Source of the DNA: Capniomyces stellatus
Taxonomy: Eukaryota > Kickxellomycota > Harpellomycetes > Harpellales > Legeriomycetaceae
Length of the DNA: 64,000 nt
Assembly: GCA_001661515.1 (NCBI GenBank)
Contig: LUVW01000013.1
Location: 534,649 to 598,648 of the forward strand
Direction of reading: 5' to 3'
Shown here: positions 37,499 to 50,906 of the stretch, one piece after another
How positions within the stretch are numbered: position 1 is the first letter of the stretch
How the letters are laid out: the number at the start of each line of letters is the position of its first letter
The notes under the pieces: model-generated
The model's database searches: none
Told to the model about the DNA's origin: nothing
Seen by the model: only the letters and a program-made list of their open reading frames with translations
Made by a program: the position numbers and the translations under genes

Positions 37499-38530
37499 TC
37501 TGAGAGGAAATTATGTTACAAAGGAATCAAGCCGTGTTTCGTTTCGAGTCTGACAACGTTTTACTTTTCAACTGTTTCGTTCTTGGACTATTCCTATAAA
37601 GTGGTTAGAAATGAATGATAAAAAGCTAGAATTAATTTCAATAAAAAAAAAAGCTAGAATTATTCAAAGCTGGATTTACATAAATAATTAATTGTATATA
37701 TTTTTTTATAAAAAAAATTGGTTATTTTTAATTTAGTTTTCAACTAATCAAAGACTATAAAAAATGCCGAGTTTCCAGTCAGACTAACCAAAACCTCAAA
37801 ACTTCAAAACGCTAAATACCGAAAGGAAGATAGCATGATAGAACCAACCTCAACATTGACTAATTAATTCGATGTCAAGCTCTTGGTCTTTTTTAGTCTC
37901 TTTCTTTCTATTTACTGGCAGTGGTTACAAAAACTTGGGGGAGTTTCCTCAGCCAGCGGCACCACCTTTCTACAACCAGTGTCGCTGTGTTGCTACTGGT
38001 GTTTTCGTATTATGTCTGTATCTGTAGTGCATTGATTTAGGTTTCTATTTCATTGGTAAATTAAAGTAAACAACCGCGATCCAGTCAATACAACTATGTC
38101 TGATGGAAAAAAAAACAAAAGAATAGGCGAATAAAACCAATAGATTACGATAAATCAAAAACATAATGCAAAAAGTAAAATCAAGAAAACTAACCTAAAA
38201 CAACAAAATAAACTCTAGTAAGCGAAACCCTAAATCCGTAATTACTGTTGCTGTTTTCAGAACAGAGTCGTGTTTATTTGAGCTCTACCCGTTTCTTATT
38301 GAACATTATATTTAACACTACTGATATCCACTTTGAATCGTTGTATTTTTTTATTTTTAAAAATAAGAGGTACAAATACACTTGGGATAATTAAGATAAA
38401 ATCCAAGGCATAGCAAATACAACAGCAGCAGAATAACAGGCGTCAAGCGAGTGCTTTGCTATAAACAATCTTGGAAACCCGCAAGCTAAACGGCAGAGCG
38501 ATATATTTGATACCAAATTGAACATTTGAA
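37499..38530. promoter_or_regulatory. Divergent promoter region small gene / MSH2
   Basis: About 1 kb of AT-rich DNA between two divergent start codons. No additional gene. I see no clear TATA element close to the MSH2 ATG. Confidence 0.45.
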
Positions 38531-41500
38531 ATGAGTTTTAAACTTTCTGAACGGCCAGAATTGCAACTGGGTAATATATACATATATATATAATGGATAA
38601 ATGATTTCTTTTGCTAATAATGCATATAGCACTGCTATTCATTATCATGTCAATCGACTTAATTGGCTAAAAAGTAAAAGCTTAGAATTAATAACCGTGA
38701 TATAAACAATATACAAATAGACCCAAAAAACCAGCAAGGGTTCTGTGCATTTGTGAAGAATCTGCCTCAAGTACCATTTCACCCACTTTCTAATACTTTA
38801 ATATATTTAGTACACACAAAAATGTTATTGTTAGGCAGATCTTTAAATGCTATGTAGCTAACAGCCAGTGCTCGCCATTTTGTGTGTTTGTGTGTTTAGG
38901 AGGACGATAGATTGATTCGGTTGTTTGAAAGGGACAATGGGGTACGTCAATTATACATTATCTGTTGTTTTAGAAATATCTTGGCTAATTTATCACGAAT
39001 ATCCAAAAGCTCGGCCATTTACCATAAAACATGCACAATTATAGGGTTACTACAGCATACATGGCCCAAACGCAGTGTTTGTCGCGAACAGTGTGTACAA
39101 GACGACAACAGTGATTAATTACTTGGGCAGTGAGTACCAGGCACTTGCCATAAATAAATATAAACAGGGTTAAACATTAGTTATTGGTGTAAAAGCGTCA
39201 AAAGTATAATATACTAAACACAAGTTATACTATACAAACATGATTTACAAGGTAGCGGCAAATTGGACAAAGGGTTGCCCAGTTGTACACTTTCAAAGCT
39301 AAACGCCGAGATATTCCTTCGCCGTGCTTTGCTGGAAGAAAAGCTGCGGATCGAGATTTGGGGAACTGATGGAAAAAGACCCGGATGGTCGATTATAAAG
39401 CAGGTATGGGTTATTATTATTATTATTGTTATTGTTATTATTGTTAGCAAAGAGAACATAAATGCAGCAAATAAGTATAATTCCAAAAGATGAATAGTTG
39501 ACATACTAAACGCTAAAGTCTTGATTTTTGGGTGCTCGATATATTAGGCTTCTCCAGGGAATCTGCAGGAAGTAGAGGACATTTTGTTTGCAAATTCGGA
39601 TATTTCAATATCATCTATAGTCTTGGCAGTTTGGATTTCTTTCAACAAAGACGTGAAGGTATGCTGATTCTTGGTGATTTTATTAATTGTGAGTAGCTTG
39701 GCTTATTTAAAAACTACGCGTAAAACTAATTGGAAATGCGTCTGGCATGACGAAAATTAGACAATTGGTGCAGCCTTTGTGGATGACACTTCTCGGATTA
39801 TAGGGGTCTGTGAATTTATTGAAAATGATACATTCTCAAATATCGAAGTAAGAATCATCCAACTAGTATCATTATTATTGCTTTACTGTCAAATGTGACG
39901 AGACGACAAGAGTATGTGGTATAGCGCTTTTACTGACATCGAATGGTTGTTTTAAAATACACAGTCTTTTACAATCCAACACCAAGTGAAAGAGTGCCTT
40001 GTTTTGTCTGACGAAAGTGGAAAAGATCTCGAGTTGAAAAAGCTGATTAGTACACTAGAAAGATGTGGAATTATGGTAACGCCATGTAAAAGGGGTAAGA
40101 AAGCATAAACACACATAAACACACTTGTTCACGCGCGATTATTAGCATAATAGGCCGGCAAGTGTTAAAAACAACAGTCTATGGATGAGGTTTGGAAAAC
40201 AAGACTAGTAAGAATACAGTGGAATTTATTCAAATATGGGCTGTGCGTAATGCACTTTTGTGATGTTTGTAGGAATGTTTAGCAGTAAAAACGTCGAGCA
40301 AGATCTAAACAGGTTGTTGGATAGTGAATTATCGGTCTCGGCCAGAGGTATATACGCTTTATGCACTAATATAATCACGAAAAGTATTTCGGGAATAGAT
40401 GTTGCGGGAGTGACTAACAAATGGTATATGCCTATGCGACTATAGCTGAATTTGAATTGAAAAACTCGATGGTATCGGTTGGATGTCTGATTCAGTACTT
40501 GTCGGTAACTGGATTTCCTTTTCTTATAGATATTAAAAAAGAATAAAACGCAGGACGTACTATAGCTAGTTTAAACGCTCAACTTGGTCCCGAATTTAAA
40601 CACAAAATTCATTCGTGGTTTTCAAACGGGCCCAATAAATGTAAATAGTGTTGGGTTTATACTAAACATAATGGGTATTAACAATTAAAACCAATAGCTA
40701 ATAATGAATGAGTCCAACATGGGTCAGTTTCAACTAAAGCAGTTCAACTTGAACCAGTACATGAAGCTTGACTCGTCGGCTGTAAAAGCTTTGAATCTGG
40801 TCCCAACTTCTAGCGACGGTAAGACATTTGAACTTTGCTGCCTCTCTATCTTTCTTTCCCACTCTCTCACTATTGATCAATGTTCCAAGTGTTTTGATAA
40901 AGGTTTGATGAATGTTGAATGTGCGGGCGTGTCTGGATATAATTCTAAACTATGGCTGTGTATTTATAGGATCAAACAAAACTATGAGTCTGCAAGGTCT
41001 TTTAGACCGTTGCAAAACAAGTCAAGGCTCAAGGCTATTGGCACAATGGGTCAAGCAACCGCTTTTGAATGTAGATGAAATTGGTAAGGATTTCAAACAT
41101 ATTGCTGAAACCAACATATTGACGAATTGATAAACACACGGATATGTTCTCGAATTTTTCAATAACCTCTTGGCTTATCATTAATATACACTCTCTCTAT
41201 ATTGTAGTCGAACGCCAGACTCTTGTAAACATCTTTTTTGAAAACTCGGAGCTCCGTGACAATGTCCAGGTAAAGCTTATGACCGCTTATTGCTATTTAT
41301 TGCTGTTTATTGCTGTTTATTGCTGTTTATTGTTGAAAATATAGCTAATGGTTTTAGCTTTATTGGTTCCTGCTACAAACTCAGTATGCTGAACCAGAGC
41401 TTTTATACCGGGTTTTAATAAGCTGGAGAGAGAGAGAGAGAAAAAAGGTTTTAATCGGTATGTATAAACAATAATAATTAGAACACGTATTTGAAAGCAG

Positions 41501-43847
41501 TTCCTGATCTGGCTAGAATATCTAAAAAGTTTATGAGAGGCAATGCAACGTTACAGGATATAGTCAGGGTCTACCAGGTCATAATCAAGTTACCTGGTCT
41601 ACTGAATGCATTGAAGAGTGTAGACAATGAATATAAAGAGATAATGGAGAAATATTACATTTCAAACATGACAGTAAGTTTTTTTTTGTTTTTATTTTTT
41701 TTTCCATCTGAAAGCATATGAATGGGCTTTGAGATTAGTTGAAATCAATGTCCACGACAGCAAACGTATAATGAACGTAAATACAAACACAGGTGTAAAT
41801 TTAATTGCAAATAAAAATATAGTCGCATATTGAAAACACCAACAACTTCCAAGAAATGGTTGAAACTACCATTGATCTTGATATGCTAGAAAGTCATCAA
41901 TTTGTAGTAAAACCTGACTTTGACGAAAAATTGCAAGGTAAGAATATACATCATACATAAACGAGTGTGTTACACTGAGATCGATATGGTATACAACTTT
42001 GTACCTATATATAACAACAAGGAAGTCGGATAAAGTAAAATAATACAAAAACATGTTTGGTTGGCTAACTAGAGCTTCGAAAGGAAATGAATAGTGCGCT
42101 GAGAAGTATGCGCAATGAACAGGAAAGGGCTGCCAATGACTTGAAGGTTGAGGTTGAAAAGAAACTCAAACTAGAAAAGAGTCCGATTTACGGGTACTGC
42201 TTTAGACTAAGCCGAACGGTAAGAATCAGCTGTGTTTTATATGCAAATGTTGTTGATTGAGGCTTATTAGGTGGAGGAGTGAAACTGATGTTTATTTGCA
42301 CTGTTTTTAGGATGCTTCGTGTATTAGAAACAAGCAGGCTCAGTACCAAGAGCTGAATACGCTAAAAAACGGAGTGTACTTTACAACTCCAAAGCTGCGT
42401 AAAACGAGTGAAAATTACCAAGACTATTCAGACCTGTACACGAAAACACAGTCAAGTTTGGTGGGCGAAATACTGAAGATTGCTGGTAAGAACGAACATT
42501 TTAATGGATATAAGTGTGCAATTATGGTGGTTGGTTCTTAAAAGTATTGTTAGTATATTTAACAAAAACATGGATCTGTAATGTACTCTATACTTGCGTA
42601 GCGTCGTACTGCCCGGTAATCAATGTTTTAAACAACACTCTGTCGCATCTTGACGTGATTGTGGGGTAGGGAATAAATAGATTTTACGAGTTTTAAAATT
42701 AGAAAGAAGAAACATGTGTATATATGGCTATTTAACAGAAAATGCGTGATACTATGAAATTGATAGGTTTGCGGTAGCATCAGCAACAGCGCCAATTCCA
42801 TATGTCAGACCAGAGTTCACAAAGCCGGGTGAGGCAAGAAAATTTGTTTTAGAGAACTCGCGACACCCATGTTTGGAAGTCCAAGACGATGTTCACTTTA
42901 TAGCGAATGATGTCAGGATGATAAAGGGGGAGTCAGAGTTTGAGATAATAACGGGTCCGAACATGGGGGGTAAATCGACGTATATAAGGCAGATAGGGAT
43001 GGTAGCACTGATGGCACAGATAGGGTGTTTTGTGCCGTGCGACAGTGCGGTGGTGAGCTGTTTTGACAGTATTTTGGCAAGGGTGGGGGCAGGAGATGCG
43101 CTGTTGAAGGGGGTATCGACGTTTATGGCGGAGATGCTTGAAACAGCGTCGATACTGAAGGGAGCGACAGAAGATTCGTTGATAATAATTGACGAGCTGG
43201 GTAGGGGAACGAGTACGTATGACGGATTTGGGCTGGCGTTTGCGATTTCAGAGCACATAATAACAAATATCAGGGGATTCTGTCTGTTCGCGACGCATTT
43301 CCACGAGCTAACATCGCTAGCGAGTAGCCATAAGGTAGTGACAAACCTGCAGGTGTTGGCAAAGGCGGATGAGTTTGAGCTTCAGATAGGGGATGGGAGG
43401 CAGGGAAGGGGTGATGGGATGGTGAAGAAGACGGATATAACGCTGCTGTACAAGATTGTTAGTGGGTGCAGTGATCAAAGTTTTGGCATCCATGTGGCAA
43501 AGCTGGCGAATTTCCCCGAGTCAGTGGTGAGATTAGCAAAGAGGAGGGTTGAGATGCTTGAAGAGTATGACTACGTGGTTGACTTGGACAAGGCTGGAAG
43601 TGGCGATGGTAATAAGAACATGGATGTGGATTCGGAAAGGAAGAAAATAGCTTTTACAAAACAGGAGGTTGAAAAAGGAACAGAAATCATCCAGAGATTT
43701 ATGAAGGAGTTTTCACAGAGTAGCGGTGGGCTGGGGATAGGAGCTGATGGGAAAAGCTTGGCACAAATAATAAATGAGCTGAAGCAACAATACTCGGCTG
43801 AGATCAACAACAACCCATATGTTTTGGACGTCATCAATACGTTGTGA
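38531..43847 (+). CDS. MSH2: MutS homologue MSH2, DNA mismatch repair
   Basis: Common subunit of MutS-alpha and MutS-beta, which recognise mismatches and loops. Nineteen exons close in phase: 38531-38570, 38739-38770, 38900-38941, 39045-39129, 39252-39403, 39548-39658, 39761-39847, 39965-40094, 40273-40347, 40446-40504, 40698-40818, 40970-41083, 41208-41269, 41482-41673, 41823-41937, 42073-42218, 42311-42485, 42602-42665 and 42767-43847. They give 960 residues, against 934 in human and 964 in yeast. The connector/lever parts read [39 protein letters not shown] and [17 protein letters not shown]. The ATPase shows Walker [15 protein letters not shown] near residue 663, [16 protein letters not shown], Walker [28 protein letters not shown] and [15 protein letters not shown]. 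The last exon is 1.1 kb and unusually G-rich at third positions compared with the rest of the gene. Confidence 0.97.
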
Positions 43848-44381
43848 GATATGGAGTTGGTATAATCTTTTTGATCTTATTTGGTTTTATTTGATTTTAT
43901 TTGGTTTTATTGATTTTTATTTAGTTCTATTTAGTTTTATAGTCTATTTATACTATATATTTAAAATAAATTTATTCAAGCAAAAAAAAAAAAAAATGTT
44001 AGACTTGAATTAGTATATTTTATTCTTATGGTTTATTAGCGGCAGAATCAACACAACACAGCACAACACAACATACAATACCATAAAAATACTATGAGAC
44101 ACTGAGCTGTTTTGATGTGATAAACGATTCTATTAGCCAAAACTCCTTCAATCAATTATAGATCGTCCATACCAGATGAACATTGGTTCAGGGACGTTGG
44201 TATCAAAATGAAGTATATCAAATTTAAATTAAATAAGTTAAATAAATAAAAGGGTACAAACAGAGATGTAAAATGCAAAAGACATTGATAATAAAAAGTG
44301 TTGAAATGAGGTAATAAAAGAAAGAAAAAAGAAAGAAGAGAAAATAAAAGAGAAGAGAAAAGAAAAGAAGAGAAAAAAGAA
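43848..44381. other. Convergent 3' spacer MSH2 / SWI1 with polypurine tract
   Basis: 534 bp between two stop codons. It contains TTTTATTTGG-like repeats (43875-43945) and, at about 44310-44380, an almost pure A/G tract on the plus strand just beyond the SWI1 stop. No gene. Confidence 0.6.
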
Positions 44382-47300
44382 TCAAGGAGGAGAAACAAAA
44401 CCAAACAGCAGCTTGATAAAGTAATGAGGCAAAACGTCACAGCGTTCCAAAATCATGTTGGTAATGATGGAAGAAAACAGCTCATAGATAAAGCGTTCAT
44501 TACCAACCTTCAAAGACAGCAGCAACCGAATTATCCGGTCAGCAGTATCCAAAAACACCTCACCCTCTGCACCACCAACACTGACACCACCATTACTAGT
44601 ACCACCGCCACTATTAACATTGTTGTTTGGTCCTACTTCAAACAAAAGTGATACTCGGTCAAGCGAATAAAACATCAACGACACAAGCCCCCTAACCAAA
44701 GTTGCATCTCGCCCCAGCCTCACTCGCATCTCAACCAAGTTTGGCGGCATTGTCATTCCCCCTATTCCACTGTTCATAAACGGCATCGGCAAATTCGCAA
44801 CTACTTCCGACTCACTACCCAACCCGCTCCCAACACCGCCGTTGATTGCAGCACCCGCGTCATACCGCATGCTACCACCACCAACGCCTACTCCAGCGCC
44901 AAGCGATGCAAAACCATTCCCTCCACCTGCACCATACGCAAAGCCACCACCCCCACCTACAGTAGTGCTACTGCTGCTACTAAAACTAATACCGTTTCCT
45001 GTTACTGTTATCACTGCAGGAACGTGCTTGTTACTTTGTTTAGAAGCATCACGTACAACTAGCGGATTGCCCTCGCCACCAGCACTATCACTGGCCCCGT
45101 TGCCCGCTGGCAAACCCAATTTCGCATGTTGCGGCATGGTCATGACGTTTGGCATACACTTTATTTCTCTTATTGAAAACAAACAGCTCAAAACTAACAG
45201 CGCCTTACTCGTCCACATTAACTGAAGTGGTGAGCCTGCATACGTTTTTGCATCGCCACTGGCTGTGTTGACAGTTACATTGATGCTGCTGGACAATCCT
45301 TTAGCCAACAACTGCTTTGCCAGCCCTACTCCGAACCCAGAATTACTACTATCATCAACTTTGAAGCCACTATCACTATCACCATCACCATCGCCATCAT
45401 TGAGTGGCTGATGGTTGTCAGCGGCCAATGACTGCATCTTGTCTTCCAAATCAAACAGTATGGCCTTATTCCCAACAACCAACGCAACACAAGTATCAAC
45501 AATCTGCTCAACGAGTCTGTCAGAACAAAGAGCAATTTTGGATCTGTTCGACTCGTTCAACAGCAGCCTGGACAAACAATCAAACGCCAACGACACGTAA
45601 TAACAAGAATGGCCCTGCTTGCTTGGACTGACTGGCTGGCTACTCAAACCACCACCACCACCACCACCACTAGCCGCCTGGCCAGCCCTCAACGCTTCCT
45701 TCTCCCGCGCCTTGTTCAGATCGCTGGTGCTGCTGTTGCACGAACAGTTGTTTATTATTGGTTCAACTGAATCAGGAGACAAAAAGAACGCAATGAGCGA
45801 AACTATCGCGTCTGTAAAGTCGTCAGGCAAATCCGACAACTCCAGCAATGCTGACATGTTTGACAAAACGATCAGCCAGCTTTTGTAGCTTTCAAGAATC
45901 GACCTCCACACCAAGTATCCCTGCTTCCCGCCCTTTACCCTGCCAACACTACCTCCTCTATCGCCCACTATGCAACGGCCTTTATCAACACTACTGACGC
46001 CATACTTGCTTTGGCCATTATTGCTGACTTTACTACTAATCCCTCCAATGTTCATGCTGTTGGATCCAATAACTAGCGTTGAAGCTTGACTCTCTCGTTT
46101 GCGCATTCGGATCAACTCTCTGCTTTTCAAGCCCAGTCCGTTCAGGCAATCCGTCATTGCCTTGATGAAATGCTCGCACTGGATCATGACGGTTGGGTTT
46201 TGCGGACTCATTCCTGCAATATTTCGGATAATCCCCATCAAAATCAAAGCCTCGTCAGAAGCAAAATCAACAAAGAGCCCTACTTCCTCGTCCGCAACAT
46301 CATGTCCGTTTTCGTTTTGTTCTGTACTATTGTCTTTGCCCTCGTCCTCATCCGCATCTCCGCTTTTGTTTTCACTCTCAGCTCCCTCGGCCAGTTTGGC
46401 ATCCTCGCTAAACAAACTCTCTCTAACTTTGTCTTTGCTTTTGCCGTAGTTCTCCATTCTCAATTCTGGCACCAAACTGCACGAAAAGTCACTAAAGCCT
46501 GGTGCAGCCAAGCCTCCATAGACATTTTCCTTTGACTCCTCAAGCATATACGCGTTGCACCAGCTATAAGTCAGCTGCTGGTCACAGTCGTCGCTACCAT
46601 AACCGCCATCAAAATCAAGACCAAAGTCTGTGCAGTCTACATTTTTATTTCTGTTTTTGTTTTCATCTGCACTATTAAGCTCATTATTGTGTTCCTCTAG
46701 TTTGCAATCACGGCTATAGTTAGAGCCAGCGTTATTATCGCCGCTGCCATTCTTATCTCCATCGCCAGCTGCTTTATCTGCCAGCGTGTTACCAACGCCA
46801 ACGTCAACATCACAGTCGTCTATATCTATAACTTTATCAGCGTTTGTATAATCGCCTTGTTGATGCAAACCACTATGCTTGCCAATATGAGTACTGGGAG
46901 CAACAAAAGTAAAGCTTTCTAAATACTCGGTCAGAACATCTAACAAACTCAAAGAGTTTGCCAAATCAATATTTACACTGGGATGTGCCGACGCCGCAAA
47001 CAAACTGTTCAGCGCATGGGTTGTTTCCATCACCAGTCCGCTTTGCAGAGCCATTGTGTAGGCGTGGATGTTCATTTGGTTAGGCTCAAACAACATGATG
47101 CTCAGTGGCAATTCGCGCCTACACAAATCGTCAACCACTCTCAAGTCCAGCCCCCCGTACGTCTCCACCTTCCTCTCCAGTGGCACCCACGACTCCACCT
47201 GCTTTTTAGCCAAGTCCAGCTTTTGCTTCTTCTCCTCTTCAACCCTCATCACCCTCTGCTGTGACTCCAGTTGCGCCTGCCTCTCAACCTCCGCTTGTTG

Positions 47301-47730
47301 CTCCTTTTCCTTCTTTAGCATCGCCTGCTTCTTCTTTTGCAAATACGGTGATAGTATCTCCACCCCATCAGGCCCCACCACTCCTCCATACTTGCCCTTG
47401 ATTTTTGCCTTCTTTTTTGACTGTGTTTTGCTTCCTCCTGAAACATTCTGAGCTGTTGGCACTCCATTTATTTCGTTTTTCGACGCACTCGCTTTAACCG
47501 TCTCCTCCACTATTGGCTTTCCACCCTGTTGCATAACTGGCCCTGAATTTAACTCTGCCAAGTCTCTTTTAACCCCAACTCCACTAGCTCCCAATCCCGT
47601 CCCCAATTGCTGTTGTTGCTGTTGAACTTGTTGTTGCTGCTGCAATTGCTGTTGCTGTTGTAACTGTTGCTGTTGTTGTTGTTGAGCTTGTTGTTGTTGT
47701 TGTTGTAACTGCCGAGCCTGTAATAACATA

Positions 47731-47811
<81 letters not shown>

Positions 47812-50052
47812 ATTTGTTGTTGCTGCATTTGTTGTTGCTGCATTTGTTGGTTGCTGGATCTTACTAACCCTTCTAATGGATACAACCACTGGCGGTACAA
47901 AACCGACAATATCGAAGGTTGCATCTGAACCTTTGCATTCTGTGCTAATTGACTCAGTCCCATCGCTGCGCTGGCCCACATACTTTGTTTCTGCGGAACT
48001 GGCAAACTCTCAATCTTCTCTAATCCCCCCATTTTAATCAGGTAAAAAAACATCGTTTTAAAGTCGACTCCATACACTTCCAGGTTTGGCACTTGAACTC
48101 GCACCGACTCGGCATTCGCTTTGCCAGCTGGGTCGTTTTTGGCCCTTTCGCTGTTTGACACCAATCGCTGAATCATTGCCTGGATCAGCTGGTTGAACTG
48201 CTCTCCTGTCAGCTGACTCAGGTACTGAATACTAAACTGCCCTAGCCCTCTCATTGGTTTCTCCTGTCCTTGCACACCTCCCATCTGCTGTTGTCGCTGC
48301 TGTAACTGTTGCAATTGCTGTTGTTGTTGTAGCTGTTGCTGCTGCTGCTGTTGTTGTTTTTGCTGTTGCTGTTGAGACGTTGGTAACGTTGACTTTGACT
48401 CTGTAACCTTTTCCGCTTGAGCCTTCATCAACTTTCCCAAAGGAATCTCATCGGCGCTTAACCCTGCTAATCCTAATCCGCCCTGGTTACTGCTGCTACT
48501 GCTACTCTGCCAGCTATGTTGCTGTTGTTTCAGTTGTTGTTGTAGTAGCAACATTTGCTGCTGCTGTTGTTGTTGTTGCTGTTGCTGGATTGGGCTTATA
48601 AACGGTGCCATACTTGTTCCTGTTTGACCCCCCTTAACTCCAGATTCAACACCATTAACTTCTTGACCCTTTCCCAATCCCATCCCAGGAATCTGACTTT
48701 GCAAAGATTGCTGCTGTGGTAAGTGTGGTTGTGCTGATAACAACGTGTTTGTCCCTTGACTTTGAACGTTTGGCAACCCAGGCTGTCCACTTGTCACACT
48801 CGCATTCGCGTTTGCGTTTGCGTTTGCGTCTTCACCTTTATCTTTTACAACATCTTCATGCAATGTCCCCTTCTTTGGCTTCCTTCCTCGACCTCTACCT
48901 CGGCCTTTCTTCTTCTCTGCTGGTGCTGCTGTCCCTGGCTCATCCATTGCTGCTCCTGGTGCTGATACCGATACTGCCGTTGAGTTTGGCTGGACCTGTG
49001 CCAGTTCTACTGCTGGATTTGCCATACTTTCCTTTGACGCCACGTTTTGCTTAGTTTGCTCCTGGTCTTGGCTTTTTTGGCTTGCTTCCGCATATTGATT
49101 TTGTGAATTTTGATTTTGGCCTTGCAGTTGACCTAACCTCTTTTGCTCTATAAATGCTGCCATTCTTTGCTGCAATGTCGCTGTCCCCATCGCATCTGCA
49201 TCTTGTCGCTGTGCTTGCTGCTGAACCCCTGCTCCAAGCATCCCTTGATTCTGCTGAAGCTGTAACAACTGATTATGCTGCTGTTGTTGCTGTTGTTGCT
49301 GTTGTTGGATTTGTTGGATTTGTTGTTGTTGAAACTGCTGTTGTTGCTGTTCAGCCAACTGTTGGTAATACTTTTGTAGCATTTGCTGTTGACTGTTTTG
49401 GTTGAACGCCGAGGCATTCAATGAAGAAAAGTCACCTAAAATATTTTGGTTTTGACCTTGGTTCTGGTTCTGGTTCTGGCTCTGATTCTGGTTCAGCGTT
49501 TGTGTTTGTGTTTGTGTTTGTGTTTGTGTTTGTGTTTGATCAACACTGGAGTTTTGGCTTTTAACACTCCCAATATCCATTGGCTGACTCTGCTGCTTCA
49601 TCTTTCCCGCCAGCAGAGTGTTGTAATTAATCATCGGTGTTTGTGTGTTTTCTTGAGGCCGAGGGTTTGGTGATTGTGATTTTGATATGCTTTGTATACT
49701 CACTGGTTGCCCAAGCATATTTCTTTTCGCGTCCATTTGGTTCTGAAGCTGCATTTGCATCTGCATCTGCGTTTGCATTTGCATCTGTAGCTTCAACTGA
49801 CTGTTTTGCTGTCCGCCCACCTGTTGCGCCAGTAAACTTTGATTTTGTGCATCCAGCTGCCCGGCAAGCGGATTAACTCCTCCGAATCCCCCAATATTTT
49901 GCCTCTGACCCATAACCTCAGGTGACTGCAGCACTGACCCTACTCCCCGATCACTACCACTCCCTTGAAGTCCTTGGGCCATACTATTGTTCATTTCGTT
50001 TGTTTGTGCTTGTGCCTGAGCCTGCGCTTGTGCTTGTGCTTGTGCTTGTGCT

Positions 50053-50118
<66 letters not shown>

Positions 50119-50906
50119 AACTGCTGCATCTGATACATTTGTTGTAGTTGTTGCAGACTTTTTAACTTTTGCATTTGCTGTGGGTCTTGTTGGTTTTGCC
50201 GTTGTATTTGTGCTTGAGCCCGTAACTGTGCTTGGATCTGGTTCAGATGCTGCATCCCGCCCATATCTCCGGTCACCTCATCCATAACAAGCCCCGTTTG
50301 TCCTGCAAAGCCCGGTGTTCCAGCCTCTGATCCCGCGTCTAACCTCTTACCACTTAAATCCATATCTATTGCTGCAACACCGCCTTGTCCCGCATACATT
50401 CCCTGACCCAACGCCATGTATTGCGCCATATCTGTATTCACCCGGCCGTTATTATTAATCATACCCGCTCCCATCATGCTTTGACCTTGGCTTATACCTT
50501 GACTAAAGTTTTGACCAATTGCTGCCCCATTCATCTCCCCCTGATTCGTCATCCCCTGGTTAAATCCAAACTCTTGCCCTCCCCTAAAACCAAACCCTCC
50601 ACCGCCCACGTTCTGGCCACTTGCCTGCAAATCCATCCGATCTTCAGTTTGGAAGTTTTGATTTCCCCCTTGACTCTGCTGCAGCAGCGATAGCTGCATT
50701 GCCTGCCTTATCAACTGTTGTTGCTGGTTCTTTTTATTTAAAATCTCGTACAACGAATTACGTTCTTCTCCTGTCTCCAGATTCTGTCTGCCCGGTGTAC
50801 TCGCTCTTGATAGTTGCTTTAGTATATCCTCTTCTCCCGCACCATACCCCCGACCATCCATCTGATTTACATTACGATTAAACCCCTGCTCGCTAGGATT
50901 ACTCAT
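44382..50906 (-). CDS. SWI1: ARID-domain SWI/SNF subunit, SWI1-like
   Basis: A single exon of 2174 residues from ATG 50906. The N-terminal 880 residues are Gln-rich with AQ, TQ, NQ and polyQ repeats, plus an AT-hook-like KKKGRGRGRGRKPKKG near residue 670. Residues about 890-1015 resemble the SWI1 ARID: FSIQYLSQLTGEQFNQLIQA, VYGVDFKTMFFYLIKMGGLE and SVLYRQWLYPLEG. The C-terminal half has helical repeats like the armadillo-type region of SWI1/ARID1 (FEPNQMNIHAYTMALQSGL, FAASAHPSVNIDLANSLSLL, ILMGIIRNIAGMSPQNPTVM). SWI1 binds AT-rich DNA and anchors the SWI/SNF complex, so it would work with the ARP9 at 15379-18295. Alternative: another fungal ARID protein. Assignment rests on domain order and Q-richness, not on an alignment. 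Confidence 0.8.
47728..47812 (-). repeat. (CAGCAA)n polyglutamine run inside SWI1
   Basis: About 14 tandem TTGCTG units on the plus strand, i.e. CAGCAA on the coding strand, encode an uninterrupted Gln tract of roughly 28 residues. The unit is identical to the satellite at 8551-9064. Confidence 0.9.
50014..50115 (-). repeat. Hexanucleotide run encoding (Ala-Gln)n in SWI1
   Basis: TGTGCC/TGTGCT units repeat about 17 times on the plus strand and read as alternating Ala-Gln on the coding strand. A (TGTTTG)n run at 49500-49535 encodes Thr-Gln pairs in the same gene. The complementary strand gives a long Val-Pro or Leu-Cys open frame that is only a shadow. Confidence 0.9.
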
